Positions 43,441 to 52,354 of a DNA stretch of 64,000 nt are shown here, in pieces. A program made the translations under genes and the position numbers. Under the pieces are notes generated by a model. The model saw only the letters and a list, made by a program, of their open reading frames with translations, had not been told where the DNA came from and ran no database searches. The stretch is from CAYRTD01 sp964528675 (lineage in GTDB: Bacteria > Bacteroidota > Bacteroidia > Bacteroidales > GCA-2748055). The stretch lies in NCBI GenBank assembly GCA_964528675.1, contig CAZGTU010000004.1, positions 50,072 to 114,071 of the forward strand, given 5' to 3'. How positions within the stretch are numbered: the stretch's first letter is position 1; the number at the start of each line of letters is the position of its first letter.

Positions 43441-44445
43441 ATGGAGCCGAAAATTTCTGTCATCCTTCCTTTCTACAATGCCTCAAATACTTTATCCAGG
43501 GCATTGGAAAGCATATCCTCACAGAATTATAGGAATTTTGAATGTATATTAATTAACAACAACGCAGAGGATAAATGTTCAAAATTAGCGAAAAATTTCT
43601 GTAAAAAGGATGCCCGTTTCAAATTGCTGTCTGAAGAAAAACAAGGAGTGGTTTTTGCCTCAAACAAGGGAAGTGCAAATGCAAAAGGAGATTTTATTTG
43701 CCGGATGGATGCTGATGATGAACTCACTCCCGACAGCCTTGCTAAAAGGATTCAATACCTGGTTTCGCATCCGGAGTACGATGTAGCATGCGGATTAGCT
43801 GAATATATTCCTCATCATCAGAATACAGCCGGTTTTCGTCGTTATGTAAGCTGGAGCAATTCGATCAGATCCTACGAAAAAATCTTATTAAATCGTTTCG
43901 CAGAATCACCGGTTATCAATCCCACGGCCATGTGGAGAAAGGAAACCGCCGGCAATTATGACATGTACAGATACGGTGATTTTCCGGAAGATTATGAATT
44001 ATGGTTACGATGGCTCGATGCCGGAGTCAAAATTCATAAGCTGGATGAGGTAGTTCTTCGATGGTACGATTCTGATCAAAGACTTACAAGGACCGACAGT
44101 TGCTACAGTGAAAAGGCCTTCTTTAAGATCAAAGCCAGATACCTGGCCAGATGGCTTAAGCGTGAAAAGGAAATAGATGAAGTGTGGGTCTGGGGAGCAA
44201 GCAGAAGATCAAGAAGGTGGTCTAAATATTTAAAAGATGAAGGCATAAAAATAACAGCATACATAGACATTCATAAAAAAAGAAAAATAGAAGGCCATCA
44301 GGTTGTATATTTTAAAGATATACCCTCCCCGGATAATATTTTCATCCTGGTTTACAACCGTCATCATTCACAAAAAAGAGAAATTGCTAATATTCTGAAT
44401 GGAAGAGGGTTTAAGGAGGGGGAGAATTTTCTTTTTGCGGGGTGA
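43441..44445 (+). CDS. Family 2 glycosyltransferase with C-terminal Rossmann-like domain
   Basis: This protein transfers a sugar from a nucleotide donor in surface polysaccharide or glycoprotein synthesis. The ATG at 43441 (MEPKISVILPFYNAS) is preferred over one 30 codons upstream that would overlap the divergent protease gene. The GT-A fold (about residues 1-220) has the metal-binding DADD motif in CRMDADDELTPDSL and the late EDYELWLRWLDAG helix. The last 90 residues begin VWVWGASRRSRRWSKYL and form a separate small Rossmann-like domain with an unusual glycine-poor loop. No other glycan genes are adjacent, so the acceptor is unknown. Confidence 0.85.
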   Translation: MEPKISVILPFYNASNTLSRALESISSQNYRNFECILINNNAEDKCSKLAKNFCKKDARFKLLSEEKQGVVFASNKGSANAKGDFICRMDADDELTPDSLAKRIQYLVSHPEYDVACGLAEYIPHHQNTAGFRRYVSWSNSIRSYEKILLNRFAESPVINPTAMWRKETAGNYDMYRYGDFPEDYELWLRWLDAGVKIHKLDEVVLRWYDSDQRLTRTDSCYSEKAFFKIKARYLARWLKREKEIDEVWVWGASRRSRRWSKYLKDEGIKITAYIDIHKKRKIEGHQVVYFKDIPSPDNIFILVYNRHHSQKREIANILNGRGFKEGENFLFAG

Positions 44446-44467
44446 ATTCTCTCATTTTTTTTATCTT

Positions 44468-44998
44468 GTGTCAGATTTGACATCAATCAAGAAAAAATTG
44501 AAGCTAAAAAAAATAATCTCTGGCGGTCAGACCGGTGCAGATCGTGCAGCACTCGAAGCAGCCATCAAATATGATCTACCACATGGCGGATGGTGTCCTC
44601 CGGGACGAGAGGCTGAGGATGGCCACATTCCTGATCAATTCAATCTCATGGAAACATCAAAAGAAAAGAGTGAAATGGCACCTGATGTTCCCAGGTCAAT
44701 GAGAACACAAATGAATGTCCGATATTCGGATGGCACGCTAATTCTGACCACTCAAAAAACTCGGTATGATCCCGGTACCCATTGGACAATAAGGGTAGCT
44801 GCCTTATACAGAAAACCTATTATTGTTCTTCATCCTGAGGATGAGGATGATACCTTAAAAGCCATTGCCTGGATAAGATTAAACAGAATTGAAGTTCTCA
44901 ATGTTGCCGGACCGCCCGAGAGTATCATACCCGGAATTCAGGAAAAAGCATTTAATTTTATGAATGACTTTTTAAAAAACCTTAAAAAGGTAGATTAA
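44468..44998 (+). CDS. YpsA/DprA-like putative nucleotide or molybdenum-cofactor carrier protein
   Basis: This is a Rossmann-like protein of 176 residues if the GTG at 44468 is used; a TTG at 44477 is also possible. Earlier in-frame starts overlap the upstream glycosyltransferase and encode a non-conserved leader. The diagnostic start KKIISGGQTGADRAALEAA and later GGWCPPGREAEDG and GTLILTTQK segments match the family annotated as putative molybdenum carrier, related to the YpsA/DprA fold. A nucleotide-binding role is likely from the GGQTGAD loop; molybdenum binding is only a database label. It lies 22 bases after the glycosyltransferase. Confidence 0.8.
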   Translation: MSDLTSIKKKLKLKKIISGGQTGADRAALEAAIKYDLPHGGWCPPGREAEDGHIPDQFNLMETSKEKSEMAPDVPRSMRTQMNVRYSDGTLILTTQKTRYDPGTHWTIRVAALYRKPIIVLHPEDEDDTLKAIAWIRLNRIEVLNVAGPPESIIPGIQEKAFNFMNDFLKNLKKVD

Positions 44999-45157
44999 TA
45001 ATGATTTGCCAGTTACCTGCTCAATCAGTCAGTATTATAGAAATAGAGCTCCTTAAATAATATTTGAACTATTTTTTCAGATAAATAGGTTTTTCTGAGC
45101 GTAAATTATATTTTTAATATTTAATACAATTCCTAAACTTAATTTTTAAACAACATC

Positions 45158-45886
45158 ATGAAAAAAATTCTTTCTTTAGCTTTATCAGCATTTTTGTTAA
45201 GTGCTGTAAACCTCACTGCACAGGATCTTGAAGAGATCCTTGATAATCATTTTGAAGTAATTGGCATGGATGAAGTACTGGAAACCAATACTATGATTGC
45301 CAAAGGTAAGGCCATTCAAATGGGAACAGAATTCCCGATGGTGCTTTATCAAAAAAGACCGAACAAAATAAGAATGGAAGCGGAAATTCAGGGTACCAAA
45401 TTGGTTCAAGCTTACAATGGGGAAAATGGATGGGCAATAATTCCCTGGGCCGGAAGCATGGAGCCCCAGGACATGACAGAAGAACAAGCAAAATCTTTCA
45501 AGCAAATGGGTGATATGGACGGTGATCTTTATAACTGGAAAGAAAAAGGACATACTCTTACTTTCGAAGGAGAAGAGGAGATGGAAGGCACACCTGCATA
45601 TAAATTAAAACTTGAAAAAGAAGATGGAGATGTTTATACCTATTACCTTGATACTGAAAATTATGTTATTCTTCGTGCAGATTCAAAAGTTGATGTGCAG
45701 GGCACAGAGGTAGAATCTTCATCTTATTTTTCAAATTTCAAACCTGTGCAGGGTATGATCATGCCTCACAGCATTGAATCAAAAGTCAATGGCCAGGTAC
45801 AATCCCAGATCGTAATTGATTCCTATGAAATTGATTCAGAAATTGATGATTCAATGTTCGATAAACCTGCTGAAACAGAAGAATAA
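45158..45886 (+). CDS. LolA-like outer-membrane lipoprotein-sorting protein
   Basis: This is a 242-residue exported protein with signal peptide (ending NLTAQ). The body has the half-barrel strand pattern of LolA/LolB-like proteins (MIAKGKAIQMGTEFPMVLYQKRPNKIRMEAE, VQAYNGENGWAI, YKLKLEKEDGDVYTYYLDTENYVILRAD). Such proteins carry lipoproteins or lipids across the periplasm. It is followed 17 bases later by the large BNR-repeat protein, so they share a transcript. The short acidic tail (FDKPAETEE) is typical of Bacteroidota members. The specific cargo is unknown. Confidence 0.75.
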   Translation: MKKILSLALSAFLLSAVNLTAQDLEEILDNHFEVIGMDEVLETNTMIAKGKAIQMGTEFPMVLYQKRPNKIRMEAEIQGTKLVQAYNGENGWAIIPWAGSMEPQDMTEEQAKSFKQMGDMDGDLYNWKEKGHTLTFEGEEEMEGTPAYKLKLEKEDGDVYTYYLDTENYVILRADSKVDVQGTEVESSSYFSNFKPVQGMIMPHSIESKVNGQVQSQIVIDSYEIDSEIDDSMFDKPAETEE

Positions 45887-45903
45887 AAAAGAATTCAGAT
45901 TCT

Positions 45904-48900
45904 ATGAAAAGAAAATATTTTTGGCTTTTAGCAATTCTGACTCTTGTCTTTTCACCCTTTTCCATGGCCCAGCGGCCTGTAAAAGTCAATTCTAACACTT
46001 TTGGAGAGATAAGAGCAAGGCACATTGGTCCCGCAACTATGAGCGGAAGAATATCTGCGCTGGATGCTGTACATGAAGATCCCCGAATAATATATGTTGG
46101 TTCCGCAAGTGGCGGAGTTTGGAAATCAGTAAACGGAGGGGTAAAATTTGAACCTGTATTTGATGATCATACAATGTCTGTTGGTGCAATTGCCATAGTA
46201 CAGAGTCACCCTGACACTGTTTATGTTGGAACCGGTGAAAGCTGGGTTAGAAATTCCGTATCAGTTGGAACAGGAATGTACAAAACCACTGATGGTGGAG
46301 AAAGCTGGCAAGAGATTGGTCTGGATAGTACGGAAAGAATTTCCAGGATCGCGATTCATCCCGATAATCCTGATATTGTATATGCGGCGGCACAGGGACA
46401 TCTCTGGAATCCCAATCAGGAGAGAGGTGTTTTTCGCAGTAAAGATGGAGGAAAAAGCTGGGAAAAGGTTCTTTATATCGACGAAAACACCGGGTGTTCA
46501 GATATAACCCTCAATCCCGATAATCCGGATATACTTTTTGCCGGAATGTGGGAACACAGGAGAAGTCCTTACTTTTTCACCTCCGGAGGTCCGGGAAGCG
46601 GACTTTATATGTCGACAGATGGAGGGAATAGCTGGGAAAAACTTGAGAAGGGCTTACCGAATTCTGAAATGGGAAGGATCGCAGTTGCAGTTTCACCGGT
46701 GAATACAGATATGGTATATGCCGTAATAGAAGCTGATAATGATAAAGGTGGTCTTTTCCGGTCCGACGATAATGGCAGTAACTGGGAAAGGGTGAATAAA
46801 ACCCAGGCAGTTACCGAACGACCATTTTACTTCCATCAGATCTACCCCGATCCGGTTGATACAATGCGAGTCTATAAACCCGGCTTTAATCTTAATGTGA
46901 GTGATAACGGAGGAAAAAATATGCGCCTTGCTTATGTCGGAGGCGGAGATGTCCATGTTGATCATCATGCATTATGGGTAAGTAAGAAGGATAATAATCT
47001 CCTGTATCTTGGTACAGACGGCGGCGTATATAAATCCATCGACAAGGGAAAAACCTGGTTAATGTTCAGGAATCTCCCCGTCTCTCAGTTCTACCGTGTG
47101 AGTGTGGATATGGAGAAACCTTACAATGTTTATGGTGGATTGCAGGATAACGGATCGTGGACCGGTCCCAGTAAGAGTCCGGGAGGTGTTGAAAATTCTG
47201 ACTGGAATAATATAGGATTCGGTGACGGGTTTTATGTTTTCGCAGATTTAAAAGACCCGAACATTCTTTACTGGCAATGGCAGGGAGGAAACTTCGTCAG
47301 GTATTATAAAAACACGGGGGAGGTCAAGGAAATCAGGCCTTATGCAGATGAAGAAACCGCTGACCTCCGCTGGAACTGGAATTCATCCATACACATGAGT
47401 CCGACTACTGATGCTATGTATGTCGGAGCTCAGTACCTTTTCAAATCAACAGATCGCGGAGATAACTGGAAACGGATCTCTCCGGATTTAACTACCGATG
47501 ACCCCAAACGTCAGAAACAGGAAAATACCGGTGGTATTACCATCGATAATTCAACCGCTGAAAATAACGCAACGATTTATGCCATTGCTGAAAGCCCGCT
47601 TAATCCTGATTTGGTATGGGTAGGCACAGATGATGGTTATTTGCAACTTACCAGGGATGGAGGAAAAAACTGGGCCAATGTGACAACCAACATTCCTGAC
47701 CTTCCTGAGGGTAACTGGGTATCTAGCGTTGAACCTTCTCGTTTCGATGAAGCCACGGTATTTGTTACCTTTGATAATCACCGAACCGGGGATATGAAAC
47801 CTTACGTCTATATGTCGGAGGACTTTGGTGAAAGTTTTGTATCGCTGGTGGATGAAAATATCGAGGGATACTGTTTCAGGATATTGCAGGACCTTAAGAA
47901 ACCTGAACTTCTCTTCCTGGGTACAGAGTTCGGTCTGTTTGCTTCCATTGATAAAGGAAAAAACTGGTCAAGATTTACTGGAAATATTCCCAAAGTAGCC
48001 ATTCATGAAATGCTTATCCATCCCCGGGAACATGACCTGGTTCTGGGCACCCATGGGCGGGGGATCCTGATTATTGATGATCTCTCACCATTGCGCGCTC
48101 TAAGCGAAGAAATACTGGAAGAAGATCTTTATTTTCTGCCTTCGCGTCCTTATTACATAAGCAGTATGGGACAGAAGCAGACTTTTGGAGGTGACGATGA
48201 ATTTATCGGAAGAAATCCTGCAGATGCAGTGTACATTACCTATTATATGAAAAAGCGTCACATTTTCGGCGATATGTACATGGAAATTCATGATCCGGAA
48301 GGAGAAAAGATTGCTGAGATCCCTGCCGGAAAAAGAAAAGGGATCAACAGAGAAGCATGGACCCCACGGGAGAAACCTCCTAAAGTTCCGGTTTCAAACA
48401 CCCTCGCCGGTGGCGCATTTTTCGGCCCAACTTACCTGCCGGGTGACTATACGGTAAAGATCATTAAGGGAGAAGATGAATATAAAGGTAAAGTATCCCT
48501 GAAATTTGATCCCGATCTTCCTCATAGTGAAAAAGATCGTGAACTTCAACTTATTACTCTCCGAAAGGCTTATCGAATGCTTGAAGACCTGGCCTTTGTT
48601 GATGCAAAAGTGAACGGGGTAATAACAGATTTAAAAGCGATTGCGGAAAATGAAGAAACCAAAACGTCCATTCAGAAAAAACTTAATGCTTATGCTGATG
48701 AACTCGAGCAATTAAGAAAAAAATTGGTTGCTACCAAAATGGGAGGTATAACCGGAGAGGAACAATTGCGCGAGAAAATCTCTAATATTTACGGTGCTGT
48801 GATGAGGTATTATGGCAGGCCTACTCAATCACAGATTGACAGACTTGAAATTCTGGAAGTCGAACTTGACAAAAAAGCATCTGAAGCAGATCTTTTGCTT

Positions 48901-48990
48901 GGGGATCTGGAAAAAATTAATAAGCTCGTTACTAAGACAGGAAATGATCCAATACAAGTGATCAGCCCTGAAGAATTTAAAGAAGAATAA
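45904..48990 (+). CDS. Large exported VPS10/sortilin-like BNR-repeat protein
   Basis: This 1028-residue protein has a signal peptide (ending SMAQ). A beta propeller built of BNR/sortilin repeats covers about residues 35-720. Asp-box motifs recur, such as TTDGGESWQ, SKDGGKSWEK, STDGGNSWEK, SDDNGSNWER and SIDKGKTWLM. The last 300 residues include a beta-rich segment and a helical coiled coil (about 890-1000). The family is annotated as glycosyl hydrolase by propeller similarity, but the catalytic residues of sialidases are not evident, so an enzymatic role is doubtful; binding to proteins or glycans is equally possible. It is co-transcribed with the LolA-like gene and ends at a strong terminator. 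Confidence 0.85.
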   Translation: MKRKYFWLLAILTLVFSPFSMAQRPVKVNSNTFGEIRARHIGPATMSGRISALDAVHEDPRIIYVGSASGGVWKSVNGGVKFEPVFDDHTMSVGAIAIVQSHPDTVYVGTGESWVRNSVSVGTGMYKTTDGGESWQEIGLDSTERISRIAIHPDNPDIVYAAAQGHLWNPNQERGVFRSKDGGKSWEKVLYIDENTGCSDITLNPDNPDILFAGMWEHRRSPYFFTSGGPGSGLYMSTDGGNSWEKLEKGLPNSEMGRIAVAVSPVNTDMVYAVIEADNDKGGLFRSDDNGSNWERVNKTQAVTERPFYFHQIYPDPVDTMRVYKPGFNLNVSDNGGKNMRLAYVGGGDVHVDHHALWVSKKDNNLLYLGTDGGVYKSIDKGKTWLMFRNLPVSQFYRVSVDMEKPYNVYGGLQDNGSWTGPSKSPGGVENSDWNNIGFGDGFYVFADLKDPNILYWQWQGGNFVRYYKNTGEVKEIRPYADEETADLRWNWNSSIHMSPTTDAMYVGAQYLFKSTDRGDNWKRISPDLTTDDPKRQKQENTGGITIDNSTAENNATIYAIAESPLNPDLVWVGTDDGYLQLTRDGGKNWANVTTNIPDLPEGNWVSSVEPSRFDEATVFVTFDNHRTGDMKPYVYMSEDFGESFVSLVDENIEGYCFRILQDLKKPELLFLGTEFGLFASIDKGKNWSRFTGNIPKVAIHEMLIHPREHDLVLGTHGRGILIIDDLSPLRALSEEILEEDLYFLPSRPYYISSMGQKQTFGGDDEFIGRNPADAVYITYYMKKRHIFGDMYMEIHDPEGEKIAEIPAGKRKGINREAWTPREKPPKVPVSNTLAGGAFFGPTYLPGDYTVKIIKGEDEYKGKVSLKFDPDLPHSEKDRELQLITLRKAYRMLEDLAFVDAKVNGVITDLKAIAENEETKTSIQKKLNAYADELEQLRKKLVATKMGGITGEEQLREKISNIYGAVMRYYGRPTQSQIDRLEILEVELDKKASEADLLLGDLEKINKLVTKTGNDPIQVISPEEFKEE

Positions 48991-49007
48991 GATCACATTA
49001 AGGAATT

Positions 49008-49043
49008 AAAAAAGTGCCCTAAAAAATCAGGGCGCTTTTTTTT
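49008..49043. terminator. Bidirectional terminator between BNR gene and rnpB
   Basis: AGTGCCCT (49013-49020) pairs with AGGGCGCT (49029-49036) with one G-U pair. A-tracts and T-tracts flank it on both sides. It ends the plus-strand BNR gene and the minus-strand rnpB. Confidence 0.9.
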
Positions 49044-49052
49044 AAAAATAAA

Positions 49053-49376
49053 GATAAACAATAAGCCAGGTTCTGTAACAGCCGGAGCTGACTCCTGTCA
49101 TTTATCTATGCGACCTACCCTCCGGCATCGGGCGGGCAGCCCTTAAGCGCCGGTTTACTTGGTCTTACAACCTTCGAGGCAGGCGGCCAGACATGTCACC
49201 ATGCCTGCCGGTGAGCTCTTACCTCACCTTTCCACCCTTTCCCCTGCAAAAGCAGAGGTGGTTATTTTCTGTCCTGCTTCTATGCCCTCACGGACATCTT
49301 TCTTTCGAAAGCGAAGTGCCCTGTGTTGCCCGGACTTTCCTGACCCGCCAGGGCGGGCCCGACAGGATTGTTCATC
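49053..49376 (-). ncRNA. rnpB: RNase P RNA
   Basis: The catalytic RNA of ribonuclease P, which matures tRNA 5' ends, is encoded on the minus strand. The near-universal P4-region sequence AGGAAAGTCCGGGC occurs near the 5' end. The matching 3' part ACAGAACCTGGCTTA occurs near the 3' end. The two ends pair as helix P1 (GATGAACAAT with ATTGTTTATC), which sets the boundaries. Internal helices such as the G/C-rich CCCGCCCTGGCGGG stem are visible. The conserved GGTAGGTCGCATAGA segment fits the bacterial consensus. The apparent open frame across the plus strand is spurious. Two -7-like boxes lie just upstream. Confidence 0.96.
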
Positions 49377-49384
49377 TTGTATTA

Positions 49385-49401
49385 CAAAAATATCAAAAAT
49401 A
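49385..49401 (-). promoter_or_regulatory. Candidate rnpB promoter (-7 boxes)
   Basis: Two copies of TATTTTTG on the minus strand (49385-49392 and 49394-49401) match the Bacteroidota -7 consensus TAnnTTTG. The nearer one lies about nine bases before the mature RNA 5' end. A matching -33 TTTG at the usual distance was not clear. Confidence 0.55.
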
Positions 49402-49460
49402 GTGCTAATGTTTATAAGATTTTTTCATTTCATAAGAAATTCAAGCATTTTAGCTATATT

Positions 49461-49715
49461 TACTGAAGTTTCGCACTTGATTAATAATATATGTTGCCAC
49501 AGATTCACAGATTAAAATTATTATTCTCATTCGTTGCAATTAATTTTCGCGGATTCCTTTCTGTTTTACAGAAAGGTTTCTGTGTCAATCTAGTTAGTAG
49601 GAATGCAACTATTATTCTTAATCTGTGAACTTAGCGATAGTGATCTCATGAACTGCCAAAGGTTGTGAGTAATCTGTAGAAACATATCTTATTAATCAAG
49701 CACGAAACTTTAGTA
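49461..49715. repeat. MITE-like element with 45-bp terminal inverted repeats
   Basis: A 255-bp non-coding element is bounded by inverted repeats of about 45 bases (49461-49505 and 49671-49715) that agree at 39 positions. Their outer ends read TACTGAAGTTTCG and, on the other strand, TACTAAAGTTTCG. The interior contains an inverted pair around TTTCTGTTTTACAGAAAGG. There is no coding capacity. A truncated related copy lies at 21557-21727. The target duplication is unclear. It fits a non-autonomous transposable element or a decayed insertion sequence. Confidence 0.8.
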
Positions 49716-49814
49716 TTTATAATTTGGTCAAAAAAGATATCCAACAAATCTATTCTCAACATTGTTAATGGATGATAGAAAAAAAACTATTAACAAATAC
49801 TTATTCCTTTAATT

Positions 49815-52232
49815 ATGAAGAAAACACTCTTATTCGTTTTAACACTTACAATATACATCGGTCTTTTTGCCCAGGAAAAATTAAATTACCAGAAGCCACC
49901 GGAAGAAATCCTTGAACTGGTTGAAGCACCTCTTGCCCCGAATGTATTGATAGACAGAGATGCGGAAAAAATCGTAATGATTTACCGTAATAAATACAAG
50001 ACGATCGCAGAACTATCGGAGGAAGAATTGCGGCTTGCAGGATTACGGATTAACCCCTATACTAATATTGGAAGCAGAACTCGCTTTTACAACAATGTAA
50101 AAATCAAGTCTATTACAGGAGATGAACCTGTTCAGGTCAGTGGATTACCAGAGTCCCCCCGTTTGTCCGATTTTACATGGTCGGATGATCAGAACTGGAT
50201 GGCCATGCTAAACACTACCGAAACAGGTGTTGAGTTATGGCTAATAAACATCGAAAATGCCCGTGCCAGAAAACTAACGGATGCTATTATCAATGCCAAT
50301 ATGGGATCCACATTGTCATGGTTCCCCGATAACAAAGCACTGTTGGTTAAAACCATCCCATCGGATAGGGAACAATTAGTTGAGACGGAGGATGTCATTC
50401 CCGATGGTCCGATTGTAAGCGTAAGCACGGGAGAAAAAGCCCAGAACAGGACTTACCAGGATCTATTAAAGAGTCCGGATGATGAATTCAATTTCGAGCA
50501 ACTTACCCGTTCTGATATTTACAAAGTTGATCTCAATGGTAACAAGAAGTTATGGTTACCTTCAGCTATGTATGCATGGATGTCATTCTCTCCCAATGGT
50601 AAATATGTATCTGTTACAAGAATAAAGAAACCTTTTTCATACCTGGTACCTTATTACAGGTTTCCCAGTGAAACAACCATTTATGATAAAAATGGGGAAA
50701 AGGTACAGCGGGTAAATGAAGTTCCCCTCACCGAAGTTTTACCACAGGGTTTTGATGCAGTAAGGACCGGAAAGAGAAGCATGGGCTGGAGAGATGACAG
50801 ACCGGCAACCCTTTACTGGGCTGAAGCCCTCGATGAAGGTGACCCTGCAGTTGAAGCTGAATACAGGGATATTGTTTATCAACTCGAAGCCCCTTTTGAC
50901 GGTGAAGTTACCCCGATACTCAAAACCAAAAACCGTTTCCGGGGAATTACCTGGGGAAATGATGAAACTGCTATTGCCTACGATTTCTGGTGGAAAACAA
51001 GAAACACAAAATCCTACCTGTTTAATCCCTCTGATCCGGATTCCGAGCCCATAATTCTTTTCGACAGAAATTACCAGGACAGGTACAGTGATCCGGGATC
51101 TTTCGTGAAAAAGCCTAATGAATATAACACTTCTGTTCTCAATATCATTGACAACAAAGTTTTTCTCATGGGAGACGGATACACGCCTGAGGGGCAGTTT
51201 CCTTTTGTTGATGAACTTGACCTCTCTACCCTTGAAACCAGGAGACTTTATCAGTCAAGTTACACCGATAAGCTTGAAAGGCTGTATTATGCAATTGATA
51301 TGAAAAAAGGGGAAATCCTTGTAAGAATTGAGGCCAAAAATGAATATCCTAATTATTATATCCGAAATATTAAGAATAGAAAAGGATTAATCCCTGTAAC
51401 CCAATTCGAAAATCCATTTGAAAGTATTCAGGATGTCCATAAAGAAGTCATTACCTATAAGAGAAAAGACGGACTCGAACTGGATGCTACTCTTTATCTT
51501 CCTGTTGGATATGATAAAGAGAAAAAAGAAAAGAAACCCTTGATCCTCTGGGCTTATCCCCGCGAATATAAGGATAAACAAAGTGCTTCACAGCTCACAT
51601 CAAACCCCAACGCTTTCACCTATCCTTATTACGGATCTCCGGTATTCTGGGTAACTCAGGGTTATGTTATTCTCGACAGAGCAGCATTTCCCATTGTGGG
51701 AGAGGGTGAAGAAGAACCCAATGATTCGTTTCGTGAACAGCTTGTTGCCAATGCGGAAGCAGCTATTAATGCCGTTGATGAGCTGGGTTATATAGACCCC
51801 GACAGGGTAGGTGTAGGCGGTCACTCCTATGGAGCATTTATGGTAGCCAATTTATTATCACATTCTGATCTTTTTGCTGCAGGTATAGCAAGAAGTGGTG
51901 CATACAACCGTACACTAACCCCTTTTGGCTTTCAAAGCGAAGAAAGAACATACTGGGAAGCCCCCGAGGTATATTATAATATGTCACCGTTTATGCATGC
52001 AGATGAAATGAAAACTCCTCTCCTGCTTATACATGGAGAAGCAGATAATAATTCAGGCACCTACCCGATGCAAAGTGAACGCTACTTCAATGCCCTCAAA
52101 GGTCATGGAGCCCCAACAAGACTCGTTATACTGCCAAAAGAAAGTCATGGATATGCTGCCAAGGAAAGCATTGTGCATGTACTCTGGGAACAGCACCGCT
52201 GGCTGGAGAAGTATGTGAAGGGGGATGACTAA
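49815..52232 (+). CDS. Exported S9-family prolyl-oligopeptidase-like peptidase
   Basis: This 805-residue serine peptidase has a signal peptide (ending LFAQ). An N-terminal beta propeller (about residues 60-540) is followed by an alpha/beta hydrolase domain (about 545-805). The triad is S671 in GGHSYGA, D744 in HGEADNNSG and H778 in ESHGYAA. The SGTYPMQSERYF and FREQLVANAEAAINAVDELGYIDPDRV segments are typical of the S9 branch that includes glutamyl endopeptidases. Periplasmic or surface breakdown of oligopeptides is the expected role. The gene is monocistronic, with the MITE-like element upstream and short repeats downstream. Confidence 0.9.
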   Translation: MKKTLLFVLTLTIYIGLFAQEKLNYQKPPEEILELVEAPLAPNVLIDRDAEKIVMIYRNKYKTIAELSEEELRLAGLRINPYTNIGSRTRFYNNVKIKSITGDEPVQVSGLPESPRLSDFTWSDDQNWMAMLNTTETGVELWLINIENARARKLTDAIINANMGSTLSWFPDNKALLVKTIPSDREQLVETEDVIPDGPIVSVSTGEKAQNRTYQDLLKSPDDEFNFEQLTRSDIYKVDLNGNKKLWLPSAMYAWMSFSPNGKYVSVTRIKKPFSYLVPYYRFPSETTIYDKNGEKVQRVNEVPLTEVLPQGFDAVRTGKRSMGWRDDRPATLYWAEALDEGDPAVEAEYRDIVYQLEAPFDGEVTPILKTKNRFRGITWGNDETAIAYDFWWKTRNTKSYLFNPSDPDSEPIILFDRNYQDRYSDPGSFVKKPNEYNTSVLNIIDNKVFLMGDGYTPEGQFPFVDELDLSTLETRRLYQSSYTDKLERLYYAIDMKKGEILVRIEAKNEYPNYYIRNIKNRKGLIPVTQFENPFESIQDVHKEVITYKRKDGLELDATLYLPVGYDKEKKEKKPLILWAYPREYKDKQSASQLTSNPNAFTYPYYGSPVFWVTQGYVILDRAAFPIVGEGEEEPNDSFREQLVANAEAAINAVDELGYIDPDRVGVGGHSYGAFMVANLLSHSDLFAAGIARSGAYNRTLTPFGFQSEERTYWEAPEVYYNMSPFMHADEMKTPLLLIHGEADNNSGTYPMQSERYFNALKGHGAPTRLVILPKESHGYAAKESIVHVLWEQHRWLEKYVKGDD

Positions 52233-52344
52233 AGGTTGATAGGTTGATTAGTTTATAGGTTTATAGGTTTATAGCAAACCCATACTTGCCCGCCGAAGCA
52301 CTGGCCAGTGCAATGGCAGGCGGGAACCCTTAAACCCTTAAACC
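52233..52344. repeat. Short tandem repeats and a GC-rich hairpin after the S9 peptidase gene
   Basis: Units of AGGTTGAT and GTTTATAG repeat at 52233-52275, and CCCTTAAA repeats near 52327-52344. Between them CCCGCC (52289-52294) and GGCGGG (52319-52324) enclose the perfect 12-base palindrome CACTGGCCAGTG (52299-52310). This hairpin lies between convergent genes and may act as a terminator or an extragenic palindrome. Confidence 0.7.
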
Positions 52345-52354
52345 ATCCTCCTCC

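Noticed and set aside
49159..49515. 118-codon frame on the plus strand
   Set aside because: It lies antisense over RNase P RNA and reads the RNA's helices as protein.
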